64,000 nucleotides of DNA, taken from NCBI GenBank assembly GCA_028292745.1, contig JAQGLT010000002.1:62001-126000 (forward strand). Reading direction: 5' to 3'. Under the pieces are notes generated by a model. It saw only the letters and a list, made by a program, of their open reading frames with translations, was not told the origin of the DNA and did no database searches. The position numbers and the translations under genes were made by a program. The stretch comes from Polaromonas sp. (GTDB taxonomy: Bacteria; Pseudomonadota; Gammaproteobacteria; Burkholderiales; Burkholderiaceae_C). This document shows, piece by piece, positions 37,513 through 49,307 of the stretch (position 1 is its first letter; each line of letters opens with the position of its first letter).

Positions 37513-38007
37513 TCAGCGCCGGGCTTCAAAAATAGGTCCACCCAGCTGGCTGCCTGGCTTGATGCCCTTTTTTGCAAACCAGCCTTTGTTCATTTCAAGT
37601 ACATAACGAACTGGTGTGCTGGAGCAATGGGGATCGGTGGTTTGCGGTTTCATGTCGGCCATGTTCACGATGGTGCCGTCATCGGCAACGAAAGCAGCCG
37701 TCAGTGGAAGTAGCGTGTTTTTCATCCAGAAGCATTGCCTGCTGGCTTCCTCGAAGACAAACAGCATTCCTTCGTGCTGGGGCATCTCTTTTCGCTGCAT
37801 CAGCCCTGTCTGTCTTTGTTCTGGCGTCCAAGCCACCTGCGCATCGATCACGTACAGCCCGGCCGTTATTTTGGTGCGCTCCAGATTCATCTGCGGCGCT
37901 TGCTGCGCCAGTGCCAGACCCGACAGGCTGAGCATGACGAGCGTTAGCGCGCGAAACAAGCCTAAGCAGGCTTGACCGAAATTGACCGGAGAGTTTGTAA
38001 GCGGCAT
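37513..38007 (-). CDS. DUF192 family exported protein
   Basis: 164 residues with an N-terminal signal (hydrophobic 18-34, cleavage near LALAQ). The mature DUF192 fold reads VAWTPEQRQTGLMQRKEMPQ, then GMLFVFEEASRQCFWMKNTL, then ADMKPQTTDPHCSSTPVRYVLEM. The family is widespread, probably periplasmic, with no proven biochemical role. The start at 38007 is chosen for the signal peptide. It converges with sodB. Confidence 0.88.
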   Translation of the reverse strand: MPLTNSPVNFGQACLGLFRALTLVMLSLSGLALAQQAPQMNLERTKITAGLYVIDAQVAWTPEQRQTGLMQRKEMPQHEGMLFVFEEASRQCFWMKNTLLPLTAAFVADDGTIVNMADMKPQTTDPHCSSTPVRYVLEMNKGWFAKKGIKPGSQLGGPIFEARR

Positions 38008-38056
38008 TTGAGCACCGGAGTAAGTTAATTGGAGCGGGCACATAAGCGACGCCCGT

Positions 38057-38085
38057 AAAAAAGCCCGCACAGGGCGGGCATTTTG
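38057..38085 (-). terminator. terminator after the Ala/Lys-rich exported gene
   Basis: On the minus strand GCCCGC-CCTGT-GCGGGC is followed by TTTTTT. It lies 18 bp after the stop of the upstream gene on that strand. Confidence 0.85.
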
Positions 38086-38102
38086 ACTGAAGTCGGTAAA
38101 AA

Positions 38103-38438
38103 TTACTTTTTAGCTTCTGCTTTTTTCGCAACTACTTCAGCTTTTTTTGCTGCGGCAGCATCGGCTTTTTCCTTTTTGGCCGCAGCGGCTTTTTCTTTCT
38201 TGGCGGCTTTTGCCGCAGCTTTTTCTTCTTTGGTCATTGCTGCCGGCTTGGCAGTCACGGCAGGCGTTGCGGCGACTGCAGGAGCAGACACGGCCTTGGC
38301 GTTAGCTGCAGCGGGCGCGACTGCTGGCGTGGCTGCAGCGGCTGGCGCAGCGGGCTTGGCTGGTGTGGCGGCAGGGGCTTGTGCAAACGCACCAGCAGCG
38401 AAAAGGCCAGCGATCAATGCTGCAAGAATTTTGTTCAT
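38103..38438 (-). CDS. exported Ala/Pro/Lys-rich low-complexity protein
   Basis: 111 residues. Signal peptide MNKILAALIAGLFAAGAFA, then an Ala/Pro/Val-rich linker and a Lys/Ala/Glu-rich tail with repeated AKKEKA units resembling histone-H1-like or helical cationic tails. A good ribosome site (AAGGAA) precedes the ATG at 38438. Small proteins of this type are common and abundant in Comamonadaceae but have no proven role that I know. It has its own terminator and lies alone, so it is a single-gene transcript. Confidence 0.82.
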   Translation of the reverse strand: MNKILAALIAGLFAAGAFAQAPAATPAKPAAPAAAATPAVAPAAANAKAVSAPAVAATPAVTAKPAAMTKEEKAAAKAAKKEKAAAAKKEKADAAAAKKAEVVAKKAEAKK

Positions 38439-38653
38439 TTGGATTCCTTGGGTAGCTTGGTAATGCGATTGGCAAAACACCCCGAACCATTCGGAGGCAC
38501 TACCGTAACGAAGCTGAACTGCAGTAGGTTGACAGACACTTGCTGTACTGCCTGAAAAATTTTTACAGTTAAAATTTAGGGGTTTTACCTTAACTGCCGA
38601 AAGTGGCGCACCGCAGGACGGGCGCTTCTCACGCCTACCGGAGACTTCTGTAC

Positions 38654-39907
38654 ATGTACCAGCACATCAAGGTGCCCACTCAGGGCGAGAAAATCACTGT
38701 CAATGCCGACAACTCGTTGAATGTGCCTGACGAGCCCATCATTCCATTCATCGAGGGCGACGGCACCGGTGTCGATATTTCTCCGGTGATGCTGAAGGTG
38801 GTGGATGCCGCAGTGGCAAAGGCTTACGGTGGCAAGAAAAAAATCCATTGGATGGAAGTGTTTGCCGGCGAAAAATCGACCAAGATCTATGGTCCCGATG
38901 TATGGCTGCCTGAAGAAACCCTGCATGCTGTCAAGGACTACGTGGTTTCTATCAAGGGCCCGCTGACGACGCCCGTGGGCGGCGGCATCCGCAGCCTGAA
39001 CGTGGCGCTGCGCCAGGAACTGGACCTCTACGTCTGCCTGCGCCCCATTCAGTACTTTGCCGGCGTCCCTTCGCCTGTCAAGGAACCGCAGAAAACCAAC
39101 ATGGTGATTTTTCGCGAGAACTCTGAAGACATCTATGCGGGTATTGAATTTGAATCAGGCAGCGACAAGGCCAAGAAACTCATCAAATTTCTGCAGGACG
39201 AGATGGGTGTCAAGAAGATTCGTTTTCCGGACACGTCCGGCATTGGCATCAAGCCAGTGTCCAGCGAGGGCACTGAACGCCTGGTACGCAAGGCTATCCA
39301 GTATGCGATTGACAACGACAAGTCCAGTGTGACCATTGTGCACAAGGGCAACATCATGAAGTTCACCGAAGGCGGCTTCCGTGACTGGTCTTATGCATTG
39401 GCCCAAAAGGAATTCGGCGCTGAAATGATTGACGGCGGCCCCTGGTGCCAGTTCAAAAATCCGAAGACCGGCAAGGACATTATTGTCAAGGACGTCATTG
39501 CCGATGCTTTCCTGCAGCAGATTTTGCTGCGCCCTGCCGAGTACAGCGTGATTGCCACGCTGAACCTGAACGGCGACTATATTTCGGACGCGCTGGCCGC
39601 CCAGGTAGGCGGTATCGGCATAGCTCCGGGTGCAAACCTGAGCGACACCATTGCGATGTTTGAGGCGACCCACGGCACGGCACCAAAATACGCTGGCAAG
39701 GATTATGTGAATCCCGGTTCCCTGATCCTGTCGGCTGAAATGATGTTGCGCCATATGGGCTGGACCGAAGCAGCTGACCTCATCATCAGCTCTATGGAAA
39801 ATTCGATCACCTCCAAGAAGGTCACCTATGACTTTGCGCGTCTGATGGAAGGCGCAACGCAGGTGAGTTGCTCTGGTTTTGGACAAGTGATGGTCGAAAA
39901 CATGTAA
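38654..39907 (+). CDS. icd: NADP-dependent isocitrate dehydrogenase
   Basis: TCA-cycle enzyme, 417 residues, same class as E. coli Icd. Phosphorylation-site Ser is in [13 protein letters not shown]. Substrate and metal residues are in [47 protein letters not shown] and the cofactor stretch [14 protein letters not shown]. The ATG at 38654 follows GGAGAC. The longer open frame upstream lacks support. It has a strong terminator and is monocistronic. Confidence 0.97.
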   Translation: MYQHIKVPTQGEKITVNADNSLNVPDEPIIPFIEGDGTGVDISPVMLKVVDAAVAKAYGGKKKIHWMEVFAGEKSTKIYGPDVWLPEETLHAVKDYVVSIKGPLTTPVGGGIRSLNVALRQELDLYVCLRPIQYFAGVPSPVKEPQKTNMVIFRENSEDIYAGIEFESGSDKAKKLIKFLQDEMGVKKIRFPDTSGIGIKPVSSEGTERLVRKAIQYAIDNDKSSVTIVHKGNIMKFTEGGFRDWSYALAQKEFGAEMIDGGPWCQFKNPKTGKDIIVKDVIADAFLQQILLRPAEYSVIATLNLNGDYISDALAAQVGGIGIAPGANLSDTIAMFEATHGTAPKYAGKDYVNPGSLILSAEMMLRHMGWTEAADLIISSMENSITSKKVTYDFARLMEGATQVSCSGFGQVMVENM

Positions 39908-39934
39908 GACGCCTGGCCTGATTCAGGGCACTGA

Positions 39935-39968
39935 CCGCCTCGGGAGCAATCCTGAGGCGGTTTTTTTC
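39935..39968 (+). terminator. terminator of icd
   Basis: CCGCCTC-G-GGA-GCAA-TCC-T-GAGGCGG followed by TTTTTTT, 27 bp after the icd stop. Confidence 0.92.
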
Positions 39969-40083
39969 ATGCCTTTGCGTGATGGTCATCCACGATTGCA
40001 TGGCAACTGCTTGAATGTCGCGTGTCTGCCACCAATTGCCATGTCCACCACATTGAATGACACCGATGGCTAGAATGATTTTC

Positions 40084-40452
40084 ATGGCAACAAAACCTCC
40101 TCAATCTCCCGTGCAACCGCCAGCGCCTGTCGTTAAACCGGCCAACCCCAATGGGGGGGAATCGGTTGTGCTGGAGCGCCGACCGCAAAAAACCAAGCCA
40201 CCGCAGATGTACCAGGTGGTATTGCTGAATGATGACTACACACCGATGGAATTCGTGGTGGTGGTTATTCAGGAGTTTTTTAGCAAGGACCGGGAAACCG
40301 CGACCCAGATCATGCTGAAAATCCACCTCGATGGCAAAGGCATTTGCGGAGTATTCTCCAGAGACGTGGCCGCAACAAAAGTGGACCAAGTAACGGAAGC
40401 GGCCCGAAAAAATGGTCATCCCCTCCAATGTGTCAGCGAACCCATTGAATAA
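40084..40452 (+). CDS. clpS: ClpS, ClpA adaptor for N-end rule substrates
   Basis: 122 residues. After a Pro-rich flexible leader the folded core reads [24 protein letters not shown] with the substrate-pocket NDDYT and the conserved Met, then [19 protein letters not shown], which contacts ClpA. It delivers N-degron proteins to ClpAP. The start is uncertain between 40084 (MATKPPQ) and 40066. It is 82 bp upstream of clpA on the same strand. Confidence 0.95.
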   Translation: MATKPPQSPVQPPAPVVKPANPNGGESVVLERRPQKTKPPQMYQVVLLNDDYTPMEFVVVVIQEFFSKDRETATQIMLKIHLDGKGICGVFSRDVAATKVDQVTEAARKNGHPLQCVSEPIE

Positions 40453-40534
40453 CTGTAAAAACGGAACAATATCCTGTCCAGAAGCCAAGAGAATTCAGTA
40501 AAGTATTTATCCAAGCAAGCCGAAAGGAAAATCT

Positions 40535-42871
<2,337 letters not shown>

Positions 42872-42930
42872 TGCCGATTGCCGCGCCTGAACGTGGCGTC
42901 TGATGCCTGTTAAAAAAGCAGGCATGTCAA

Positions 42931-42966
42931 AAGGGCCGGTAGCATGACGCTGCCGGCCTTTTTGCT
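42931..42966 (+). terminator. terminator after clpA
   Basis: GGCCGGTAGC-ATGAC-GCTGCCGGCC (one G-T pair) followed by TTTTT, about 60 bp after the clpA stop. Confidence 0.88.
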
Positions 42967-43035
42967 GCTTGCTCTTGAAAAGAGAGCAGCCTGCCCTTGT
43001 GCGGATTGCGCCGGAAGCCGTTTTATCTTGAATGA

Positions 43036-44493
43036 ATGGAAAAACCACGCATGGATTCCCATACCTTTCTCTGGCATGACTACGAGACCTTCGGCCTCAA
43101 TCCGCGCCGTGACCGGCCGGCGCAGTTCGCGGGCATCCGCACCGATGCGCAGCTCAATGAAATCGGCGAGCCGCTGATGATGTACTGCCAGCCTGCCGAT
43201 GACTATTTGCCCGATCCGGCGTCCTGTCTGCTCACCGGGATCACGCCGCAGCACTGCCTGGAGCACGGCGTCGCCGAGCATGTGTTCGCCAGCCGGATCG
43301 AGCAGGCGCTGGCGCAGCCCGGCACGATTGGCGTGGGCTACAACACCATCCGTTTTGACGACGAAGTGACGCGCCACCTGTTCTGGCGCAACCTGATCGA
43401 CCCCTACGGCCGCGAATGGCAGAACGAATGCGGCCGCTGGGATCTGCTCGACGTGGTGCGCATGGCGTACGCGCTGCGGCCCGGCGGCATCCAGTGGCCG
43501 CTCAAGCCCGATGGCCAGCCCAGCTTCAAGCTCGAAGACCTGGCGCGGGCCAACGGCCTGGTGCACGAGGCTGCCCACGATGCCCTGTCGGACGTGCGCG
43601 CCACCATCGCGCTGGCCCGGCTGCTGCGCGCGGCCCAGCCCAAGCTGTTCGACTTTTGCCTGGGGCTGCACAAAAAGGCCCGCGTGGCCGCTGAGCTGGG
43701 CCTGCCCGCCACCGCCCAGATGGCGCGGCCGTTCCTGCATGTCTCGGGCATGTTTCCCGCCGAGCGCGGCTGCCTGGCCGTCATGTTTCCGCTGGCGACC
43801 CATCCGGCCAACAAGAACGAAATCCTGGCCTGGGACCTGGCGCATGACCCGGGCGAGTTGCCCCTGCTCGATGTGGCGACCTTGCGCCAGCGGCTCTTCA
43901 CCAAGTCGGCGGACCTGCCCGAGGGCGTGCAGCGCCTGCCGATCAAATCGGTCCACCTGAACAAGTCGCCGATGGTGGTGCGCAACCTCGCTACCCTGAC
44001 GCCGGAAATGGCGGCGCGCTGGGGCGTGGACAAGGAAAGGGCGCTGCGCCACGCCGAAATCGCGGCCGGCCTGCCCGACATGAGCCTGGCCTGGGCGGAA
44101 GTCTTTCAGCGCGCCGCGCAGCCTGCCTGCGACGTGGATGAAGACCTCTACAGCGGCTTTCTCGACAATGCCGACCGCCGCCGGCTGAACCAGCTGCGCG
44201 AATTGTCCGGCGCCGAGCTGGCCCACAGCCGCATGGGTTTTGATGACCCACGGCTGCAGGCGCTGGTGTTTCGCTACCGGGCGCGCAACTTTCCGGGTAC
44301 CCTGACGCCGGAAGAAAGCGAGCGCTGGCAGGCACATCGCATTGCCCGGCTTCTGGAGGGCGAGGGCGGCGCGCGCAATGTCGATGCGCTGTTTGCCGAG
44401 ATCGATGCGCTGGCGGAAACCGCTGACGAGCGCGCCGAAACGATTCTGGGGGCGCTGTACGACTATGCGGAAGCGATCGCGCCCGAGGCCTGA
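43036..44493 (+). CDS. sbcB: exodeoxyribonuclease I
   Basis: Processive 3'-5' single-strand DNA exonuclease used in mismatch repair and recombination. 485 residues. DEDDh catalytic residues: WHDYETFGLNP (Asp, Glu), GYNTIRFDDEVTR (Asp) and HEAAHDALSDVRATIALA (His, Asp). The C-terminal SH3-like and helical domains follow. The start at 43036 has an alternative at 43051. No ribosome site is clear. It follows the clpA terminator, so it has its own promoter. Confidence 0.96.
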   Translation: MEKPRMDSHTFLWHDYETFGLNPRRDRPAQFAGIRTDAQLNEIGEPLMMYCQPADDYLPDPASCLLTGITPQHCLEHGVAEHVFASRIEQALAQPGTIGVGYNTIRFDDEVTRHLFWRNLIDPYGREWQNECGRWDLLDVVRMAYALRPGGIQWPLKPDGQPSFKLEDLARANGLVHEAAHDALSDVRATIALARLLRAAQPKLFDFCLGLHKKARVAAELGLPATAQMARPFLHVSGMFPAERGCLAVMFPLATHPANKNEILAWDLAHDPGELPLLDVATLRQRLFTKSADLPEGVQRLPIKSVHLNKSPMVVRNLATLTPEMAARWGVDKERALRHAEIAAGLPDMSLAWAEVFQRAAQPACDVDEDLYSGFLDNADRRRLNQLRELSGAELAHSRMGFDDPRLQALVFRYRARNFPGTLTPEESERWQAHRIARLLEGEGGARNVDALFAEIDALAETADERAETILGALYDYAEAIAPEA

Positions 44494-44575
44494 TCCCTTT
44501 TTTAATCCATCCATCCGCTGTGTCGCTGCTCCGCTTCGGCCGTTACAGCATGCGGCTAAATGAAGCCTTTGGCTC

Positions 44576-44625
44576 TGCTATTTAATTGATAGCTGGTAGC
44601 GCTGATGCCTGCTGCGCCAGAGGCC
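44576..44625 (-). repeat. dispersed Comamonadaceae-type repeat, copy C
   Basis: On the minus strand: GGCCTCTGGCGCAGCAGGCA, then TCAGCGCTACCAGCTATCAATTAAATAGCA. It sits in the 140-bp gap between sbcB and the convergent GST gene. The whole repeat is complete, including the AGCTAT/ATAGCA hairpin. Confidence 0.7.
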
Positions 44626-44633
44626 GAAAACGC

Positions 44634-45386
44634 TTAAATTTCGGGTGTGCGCGCCTGGTTGGACGCCGGGCTTGGCGCAGACGGGAAAGCAATGCCCGCC
44701 TGGCCCGGCTGCCACGGCGGGTATTTGTGCATCACCTGCGCCAAGCGCTCGCTGCAGGCCCATTGGCTCAGCCATGTTTTCAGGTGAGGCCATGGCTGGG
44801 CTGCGAACCAGGTGGCATCGGTGTGGGCGAACTGGCGCACAAACGGCAGGATCGCCATGTCCGCCAGGCTTGCGGCAGGGCCGAACAGCCAGGCGTGCCG
44901 GGTCAGGCGCAGGTCGATCTCCCTCAGCCAGTGCGCTGCAAAACTGCGGTGCATTTCCAAAAACCGCTGCATGTCGCCCGCATGCTCGGCCGGGTAGCGG
45001 TTGGGGTACTTGTAGCGGTCCAGGTGGTGCTTGAAAGCGCCATCGTTCTGGGCAACCAGCGCCTGCATGGCCTGCACGTTTCCCTCTGCAGGCGTCAGCC
45101 AGCCTTGCGGATCGTTTTGCGCCAGGGCCCAGTGCATGATGGCCAGGCTTTGCTCGATGACTTGTCCGTTCGGCAGCACCAGCACGGGGACGGTGGCCTT
45201 GGGGGAGGCGGCCAGCAGCGCTGCCGGTTTGTGGCGCAGCACCACTTCGCGCAGTTCGCAAGGCACGCCGCTTGCCGCGATGGCCAGGCGCGCCCGCATG
45301 GCATAGGGGCAGCGGCGAAACGAGTAAAGCACAGGCAAACCCTTTGCGGTGTCGCGGTCTGCGGTGTCGAAGGCAAAATTCACCAT
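44634..45386 (-). CDS. glutathione S-transferase family protein
   Basis: 250 residues. The thioredoxin-like part has SFRRCPYAMRARLAIAASG with a CPYA site in the place of the active-site Cys/Ser, then SPKATVPVLVLPNGQVIEQSLAI with the cis-Pro. The C-terminal helical domain has SLADMAILPFVRQFAH. The CPYA motif fits omega/CLIC-like GSTs with thiol-transferase activity. It starts 10 bp after the trhO stop and is probably co-transcribed. The start at 45386 is the first Met of the fold. Confidence 0.88.
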   Translation of the reverse strand: MVNFAFDTADRDTAKGLPVLYSFRRCPYAMRARLAIAASGVPCELREVVLRHKPAALLAASPKATVPVLVLPNGQVIEQSLAIMHWALAQNDPQGWLTPAEGNVQAMQALVAQNDGAFKHHLDRYKYPNRYPAEHAGDMQRFLEMHRSFAAHWLREIDLRLTRHAWLFGPAASLADMAILPFVRQFAHTDATWFAAQPWPHLKTWLSQWACSERLAQVMHKYPPWQPGQAGIAFPSAPSPASNQARTPEI

Positions 45387-45396
45387 GGCCGCTTTT

Positions 45397-46350
45397 TCAT
45401 GCGCTGCCCGGCTGCCGAGCGCCGATGTGGGCCTGCTGCCGGGCCTCCGCCAGCGCGACCTGGCGCTGGCGTTCGCGGTAGCCTTCTTTTTGCGCTGGCG
45501 TTGTGCTGGCATGGCAATGCGCGCAGCTCACACCGAGTTCATACAGGGGCGAAGCGCGGTCATCGGCGCTCAGCGGATCGCGGCAGGACCGGCACAGCGT
45601 GTAGTGGCCGGCGGCCAGGCCATGGCCGACCGACACGCGCTCATCGAACACAAAGCATTCGCCCTGCCACTGGCTGTGCGCCTCGGGCATGGTTTCCAGG
45701 TACTTGAGAATGCCGCCTTCCAGGTGGTAAACCTCTTCGAACCCCTTGGCGCGCAAGTAGGCCGTCGATTTTTCACAGCGGATGCCGCCGGTGCAGAACA
45801 TGGCGACCTTGGGCTTTTTGCCGTCTGCGCTCGGCGCCAGCCGGCCGCCCTCGGCCATTTCCTTTTCGACCCAGCCGGGCAGCTCTGAAAAACTGTGCGT
45901 GCCGGGGTTGATGGCGCCCTTGAACGAGCCGATGCCCACCTCGTAGTCGTTGCGGGTATCGACCAGCACGACCTGCGGGTCTTGCAGCAGCTGGTTCCAC
46001 TCCTGCGGCTTGACGTACCGGCCCGCCATCAGCGCCGGGTGCACGTCGGGCACGCCCAGGGTGACGATTTCGCGTTTCAGCCGGACTTTCATGCGGTGAA
46101 ACGGCATCCGGGCAGCCCAGGCTTCCTTGTGCTCCAGCGCCGCCAGGCGGGGGTCTTGCCGCAAGAATGCCAGCACCGCGCGCACGCCTTCCGACCGGCC
46201 GGCAACCGTGCCGTTGATGCCTTCGGAGGCCAGCAGCAAGGTGCCCTTGACGCCGTGGGCTTCGCAGCACGCCAGCAGCGGCGCCTGCAGCCCGGCGAAA
46301 TCGGGCAGTTCGACAAATTTATAGAGGGCGGCGGTCAGGAAATCATGCAT
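45397..46350 (-). CDS. trhO: tRNA uridine(34) hydroxylase TrhO (rhodanese family)
   Basis: 317 residues. An N-terminal acylphosphatase-like domain (FVELPDFAGLQAPLLACCEA, then GTLLLASEGINGTVAG) precedes the rhodanese domain with the active-site loop MFCTGGIRCEKS. A C-terminal Cys-rich tail (CRSCRDP and CAHCHAS) may bind zinc. The enzyme uses oxygen for 5-hydroxyuridine formation at the tRNA wobble position. The start at 46350 gives the standard N-terminus MHDFLTAALYKF; a longer frame is rejected. Together with the GST gene it forms a two-gene transcript. Confidence 0.92.
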   Translation of the reverse strand: MHDFLTAALYKFVELPDFAGLQAPLLACCEAHGVKGTLLLASEGINGTVAGRSEGVRAVLAFLRQDPRLAALEHKEAWAARMPFHRMKVRLKREIVTLGVPDVHPALMAGRYVKPQEWNQLLQDPQVVLVDTRNDYEVGIGSFKGAINPGTHSFSELPGWVEKEMAEGGRLAPSADGKKPKVAMFCTGGIRCEKSTAYLRAKGFEEVYHLEGGILKYLETMPEAHSQWQGECFVFDERVSVGHGLAAGHYTLCRSCRDPLSADDRASPLYELGVSCAHCHASTTPAQKEGYRERQRQVALAEARQQAHIGARQPGSA

Positions 46351-46635
46351 GGGATAAAGGCAAAAAAAGACAGGGGCGGGCGCCTTGCGACAGCGCGAGC
46401 TTGCGACACCATGCGCACGACACAGGGCCCGCTTGGTTTTGGAATTATCCGGCGTGCGGCCGGCTTTGTAGTAACCCGCCGACAAAAAAGTTTGCTGCAT
46501 TGCAGCAAAATGCACGGCAATGAATAAAAATGAACCGGAACGGCCGCGGCCGCTGGGTGTTCACCGGCTCTGCTGTTTTCCTGACCTGCACTTCTCAACG
46601 GCTAAATGCCTCAACGGCTTATTGCCATCGATTCC

Positions 46636-47877
46636 ATGACGAAAAGCCTCACCACTCTCTGGCTTAAAAGCCTGCGCCGCGTGGGCAAAGCCCAGCAAGC
46701 GCAAGGCCGCAAGATTTTCAAAACCCTGTTGACCCAGGCCGTGCGTGCGCCGGTAGCCGTCCGCGCCAAGGTCGCAAAGACCGCCCGCCCGGTGGCTGTC
46801 AACCCTCTCAAGGCCGTCCAGGCACCGGCTGTGAAGGCCGTCAGGTCGGTCCAACCGGCAAGGCCCGCCACGCCGCAGCGCGGACTGGCGGCCACATCCG
46901 CCATCCCCGCCATGCAGTTGCCCGCCTTGCACGGAAGCTGGAAAAAGTCTTTTTTCACGCTGCCCGGCACCGGGCTGGCGCCCGCCCGGCGCATGCTGTA
47001 CTGGCTCTATCTGCCCTCGCAGCTGGCCAGCGAGCCGCGCCCGCTGGTCATCATGCTGCACGGCTGCAAGCAAACGGCGACTGACTTTGCCGCCTCCACC
47101 CGGATGAACCAGCTGGCCGAGCGCAAGGGATTCGCGGTGCTGTATCCGCAGCAGTCTCAGGCCGCCGATTCGAACCGTTGCTGGCACTGGTACAGGCGCG
47201 CCACGCAGCAGGGCCATGGCGACGTCGGCCTGATTGCCGAAATGGCCAGTCAGGTGCAGCGCAAGCACCGGCTGGACGCGACGCGCACCTATGTGGCGGG
47301 GCTGTCGGCCGGGGCCGGGCTGGCCGCCATCCTGGCCTTGCGCCACCCGGGGCTGATTGCCGCCGCCGGCCTCCACTCGGCGCCTGTCTTTGGCACCAGC
47401 GACTCGCCCATGAGCGGCTTTCAGGCCATGCAGCAGGGCGCTGCAATGGCCCACCGCGACGTGGCCCAGGCGTTCTGTGCGGCGCAGCCGCAGTTTCCGG
47501 GCATGCCGGTCATCCTGGTGCAGGGCAAGGGCGACCCGGTGGTGCGCCGCATCAATGTCGATCATCTGGCGGCGCAGTTTGCCATCATCAATGCGCCGTT
47601 CATCACGAGCAGCGAGCCGACACTGCGCAGCTATGCCGGCCGAAAAGGGGGGCGCAGTCCGCGCCACGCGTACAAGACCGCCACTTCTTACGCCGGCAGG
47701 AGGCCCGAACTCGTCAAGTGCGAGATTGACACGCTCGGCCACGCCTGGAGCGGCGGCGAGGGCAGCTTGGATTACAGCGCGCCCGAAGGCCCGGATGCGA
47801 CGCTTTTGCTGTGGAATTTTTTTTCCCGCCACAAGCGCTCCCAACCCGTGCCTGCGGCTGAAAGCGCCTTGAGGTAG
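46636..47877 (+). CDS. PHB depolymerase/LpqC-type esterase
   Basis: 413-residue alpha/beta hydrolase. A long basic, Ala/Val/Pro-rich N-terminal region (1-85) looks disordered. The catalytic domain carries MLHGCKQTATDFAAS (oxyanion Cys-Lys), the nucleophile GLSAGAG, an Asp in QGKGDPVVRRIN and a His in LGHAWSGG. The pattern fits intracellular or exported poly(3-hydroxybutyrate) depolymerase-like esterases; PHB is common in Comamonadaceae. No signal peptide is obvious. The start could also be 46606. Substrate is not proven. Confidence 0.85.
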   Translation: MTKSLTTLWLKSLRRVGKAQQAQGRKIFKTLLTQAVRAPVAVRAKVAKTARPVAVNPLKAVQAPAVKAVRSVQPARPATPQRGLAATSAIPAMQLPALHGSWKKSFFTLPGTGLAPARRMLYWLYLPSQLASEPRPLVIMLHGCKQTATDFAASTRMNQLAERKGFAVLYPQQSQAADSNRCWHWYRRATQQGHGDVGLIAEMASQVQRKHRLDATRTYVAGLSAGAGLAAILALRHPGLIAAAGLHSAPVFGTSDSPMSGFQAMQQGAAMAHRDVAQAFCAAQPQFPGMPVILVQGKGDPVVRRINVDHLAAQFAIINAPFITSSEPTLRSYAGRKGGRSPRHAYKTATSYAGRRPELVKCEIDTLGHAWSGGEGSLDYSAPEGPDATLLLWNFFSRHKRSQPVPAAESALR

Positions 47878-48001
47878 CAGGGTAGCCGCCGCTTGTCTGC
47901 CGGAACTGAAATTTTGTAATAAAAAGCTGTTTTGCCCAGGCGGTATGTGCGGTGCAAGCTATCCTTTTCGGAGCAGAAACAGAGCTTCGGCCAAGGTGGG
48001 G

Positions 48002-48550
48002 CTATTTTTCAGACTGAACGAGCCACGTTTTGAAGCTGGTGCGCAAGCGACTCCAGGCCTTCTTGTTCCAGCGCCGGGTTCGCCGCCCCAGGCGCCAGGG
48101 GTAAGACACGCGTACCCGGCGCAGCATCCGGTCTTTCCAGCGCTTCCAGGGCGTGTAGAGGCGCGCAAACCAGCCAATCCGCATCAGGGCGGGCTGGGTC
48201 AATTGAAAGAGGCGCGCCGCGAGTGCCGTTCCGGCCACCTTGGCGGACAGGATCAGCGCCATGCCGCCGGCCAGATGTCCCTTGCCGAGCAAAAAAAGCG
48301 CCAGCAGCTTGATGGGAACCAGGGCCAGCGCAGGAACCCCAAAGGCCAGCAGGGCAGCCCAGGGCGGCAGGCCGAGAATGAAACGCTCCAGCTGGCGCCA
48401 CAGCGGCAGGCGGCCCAGGGCGGCAAAGCATCGGGCCAGCGGCTCCCAGCCCCATTCCTCGAAAAGCAGCAGCAGCGCGACAGGCGCGAGCAGCAGCCCC
48501 TTCAGGAGCCGTTTAAGCAGGGGAATCAATTTTGCGCCAGCCAGGGTCAT
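48002..48550 (-). CDS. small membrane protein, unknown function
   Basis: 182 residues. Two long hydrophobic stretches (about 12-30 and 57-90), another (about 93-115), and a very basic C-terminal tail with WKRWKDRMLRRVRVSY and KKAWSRLRTSF. I recognise no domain. Basic tails of this kind are common in inner-membrane proteins with cytoplasmic ends. It lies 37 bp after the LapA-like gene on the same strand. Confidence 0.65.
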   Translation of the reverse strand: MTLAGAKLIPLLKRLLKGLLLAPVALLLLFEEWGWEPLARCFAALGRLPLWRQLERFILGLPPWAALLAFGVPALALVPIKLLALFLLGKGHLAGGMALILSAKVAGTALAARLFQLTQPALMRIGWFARLYTPWKRWKDRMLRRVRVSYPWRLGRRTRRWNKKAWSRLRTSFKTWLVQSEK

Positions 48551-48587
48551 GGCTGGAGCTTAACCCCGGTGCCGGGCGGCTGGCGGC

Positions 48588-49133
48588 TTAGCGAAAAGTG
48601 GTGTTTCCGTCGGCCGGCGGCAGCACGCGGGGCACGCTGGCAACGCCAGCACCAGCGCCAGTGCTGCGTTGCGCCAGGCGGTCTTCAAGCTGCCCCAGGT
48701 GGGCCGCCAGCGTGTTGTCCGATTGCTCGATGCGCTGCAGCAGCACCTGCTGCTGCTGGGCAAAGCGGTCGGCTAAAACCGCGCCCAGCGCCGACTCGCG
48801 CTGCTGCGTGGCGAGCGCCTGGCGTTCCAGGTAGGTGCGCAATTCGGTGAAACGGGAAGCTTCGGCCTTGTCGGCGAGTTCGCGCTGCGCGTCGAGCTCG
48901 CGGGTATGGGTTCGCGCCTCCAGCACATGCTTGCGCTGCATGTAAAGCATGCTGATCAGAAAGATCACGGCCGTCAGCACCAGCAGCATCAGCATGACCA
49001 GCCCCAGCGGAATCTGGATGGTGGTGACGCCCAGGTTCAAGGGGCTGGCCCGCGTGAACTCCTCGACGTTCAGCGCCACAAAGCCTGCAATCAGCAAGAT
49101 GGCCAGGATCAAAAGAAGGGTGCGAAAACGCAT
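48588..49133 (-). CDS. LapA-like two-helix membrane protein with coiled coil
   Basis: 181 residues. Two membrane helices (about 4-22 and 41-62) separated by a short NVEEFTRASPLNLGVTTIQIPLG loop, the layout of LapA/YciS proteins. A long charged coiled coil follows (about 70-155). In E. coli LapA/B control LpxC stability; here the coiled coil is longer and lapB is not adjacent, so the function is only suggested. The start at 49133 follows GGGGAG. Confidence 0.72.
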   Translation of the reverse strand: MRFRTLLLILAILLIAGFVALNVEEFTRASPLNLGVTTIQIPLGLVMLMLLVLTAVIFLISMLYMQRKHVLEARTHTRELDAQRELADKAEASRFTELRTYLERQALATQQRESALGAVLADRFAQQQQVLLQRIEQSDNTLAAHLGQLEDRLAQRSTGAGAGVASVPRVLPPADGNTTFR

Positions 49134-49307
49134 GGAAAAACTCCCCGAATAAATTGTAAAAACAGCCGTGTAGCTCGGCAGGATTATCGGCTCCAAGCCC
49201 GTTTTTCCCTGTGGGACAATTCCGCCCTTTGACGTCAGGGGCGTCACAGGGCAATCACTGGGCAGCCGGTGCCGAGCCCCGCATTGACGCCCAACTTTTC
49301 TACAACC

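Noticed and set aside
42910-44514. 534-codon open frame on the minus strand
   Set aside because: Shadow of sbcB; no family motif and a composition typical of antisense GC-rich frames.
46561-47844. 427-codon open frame on the minus strand
   Set aside because: Antisense of the PHB-depolymerase-like esterase with intact catalytic motifs.
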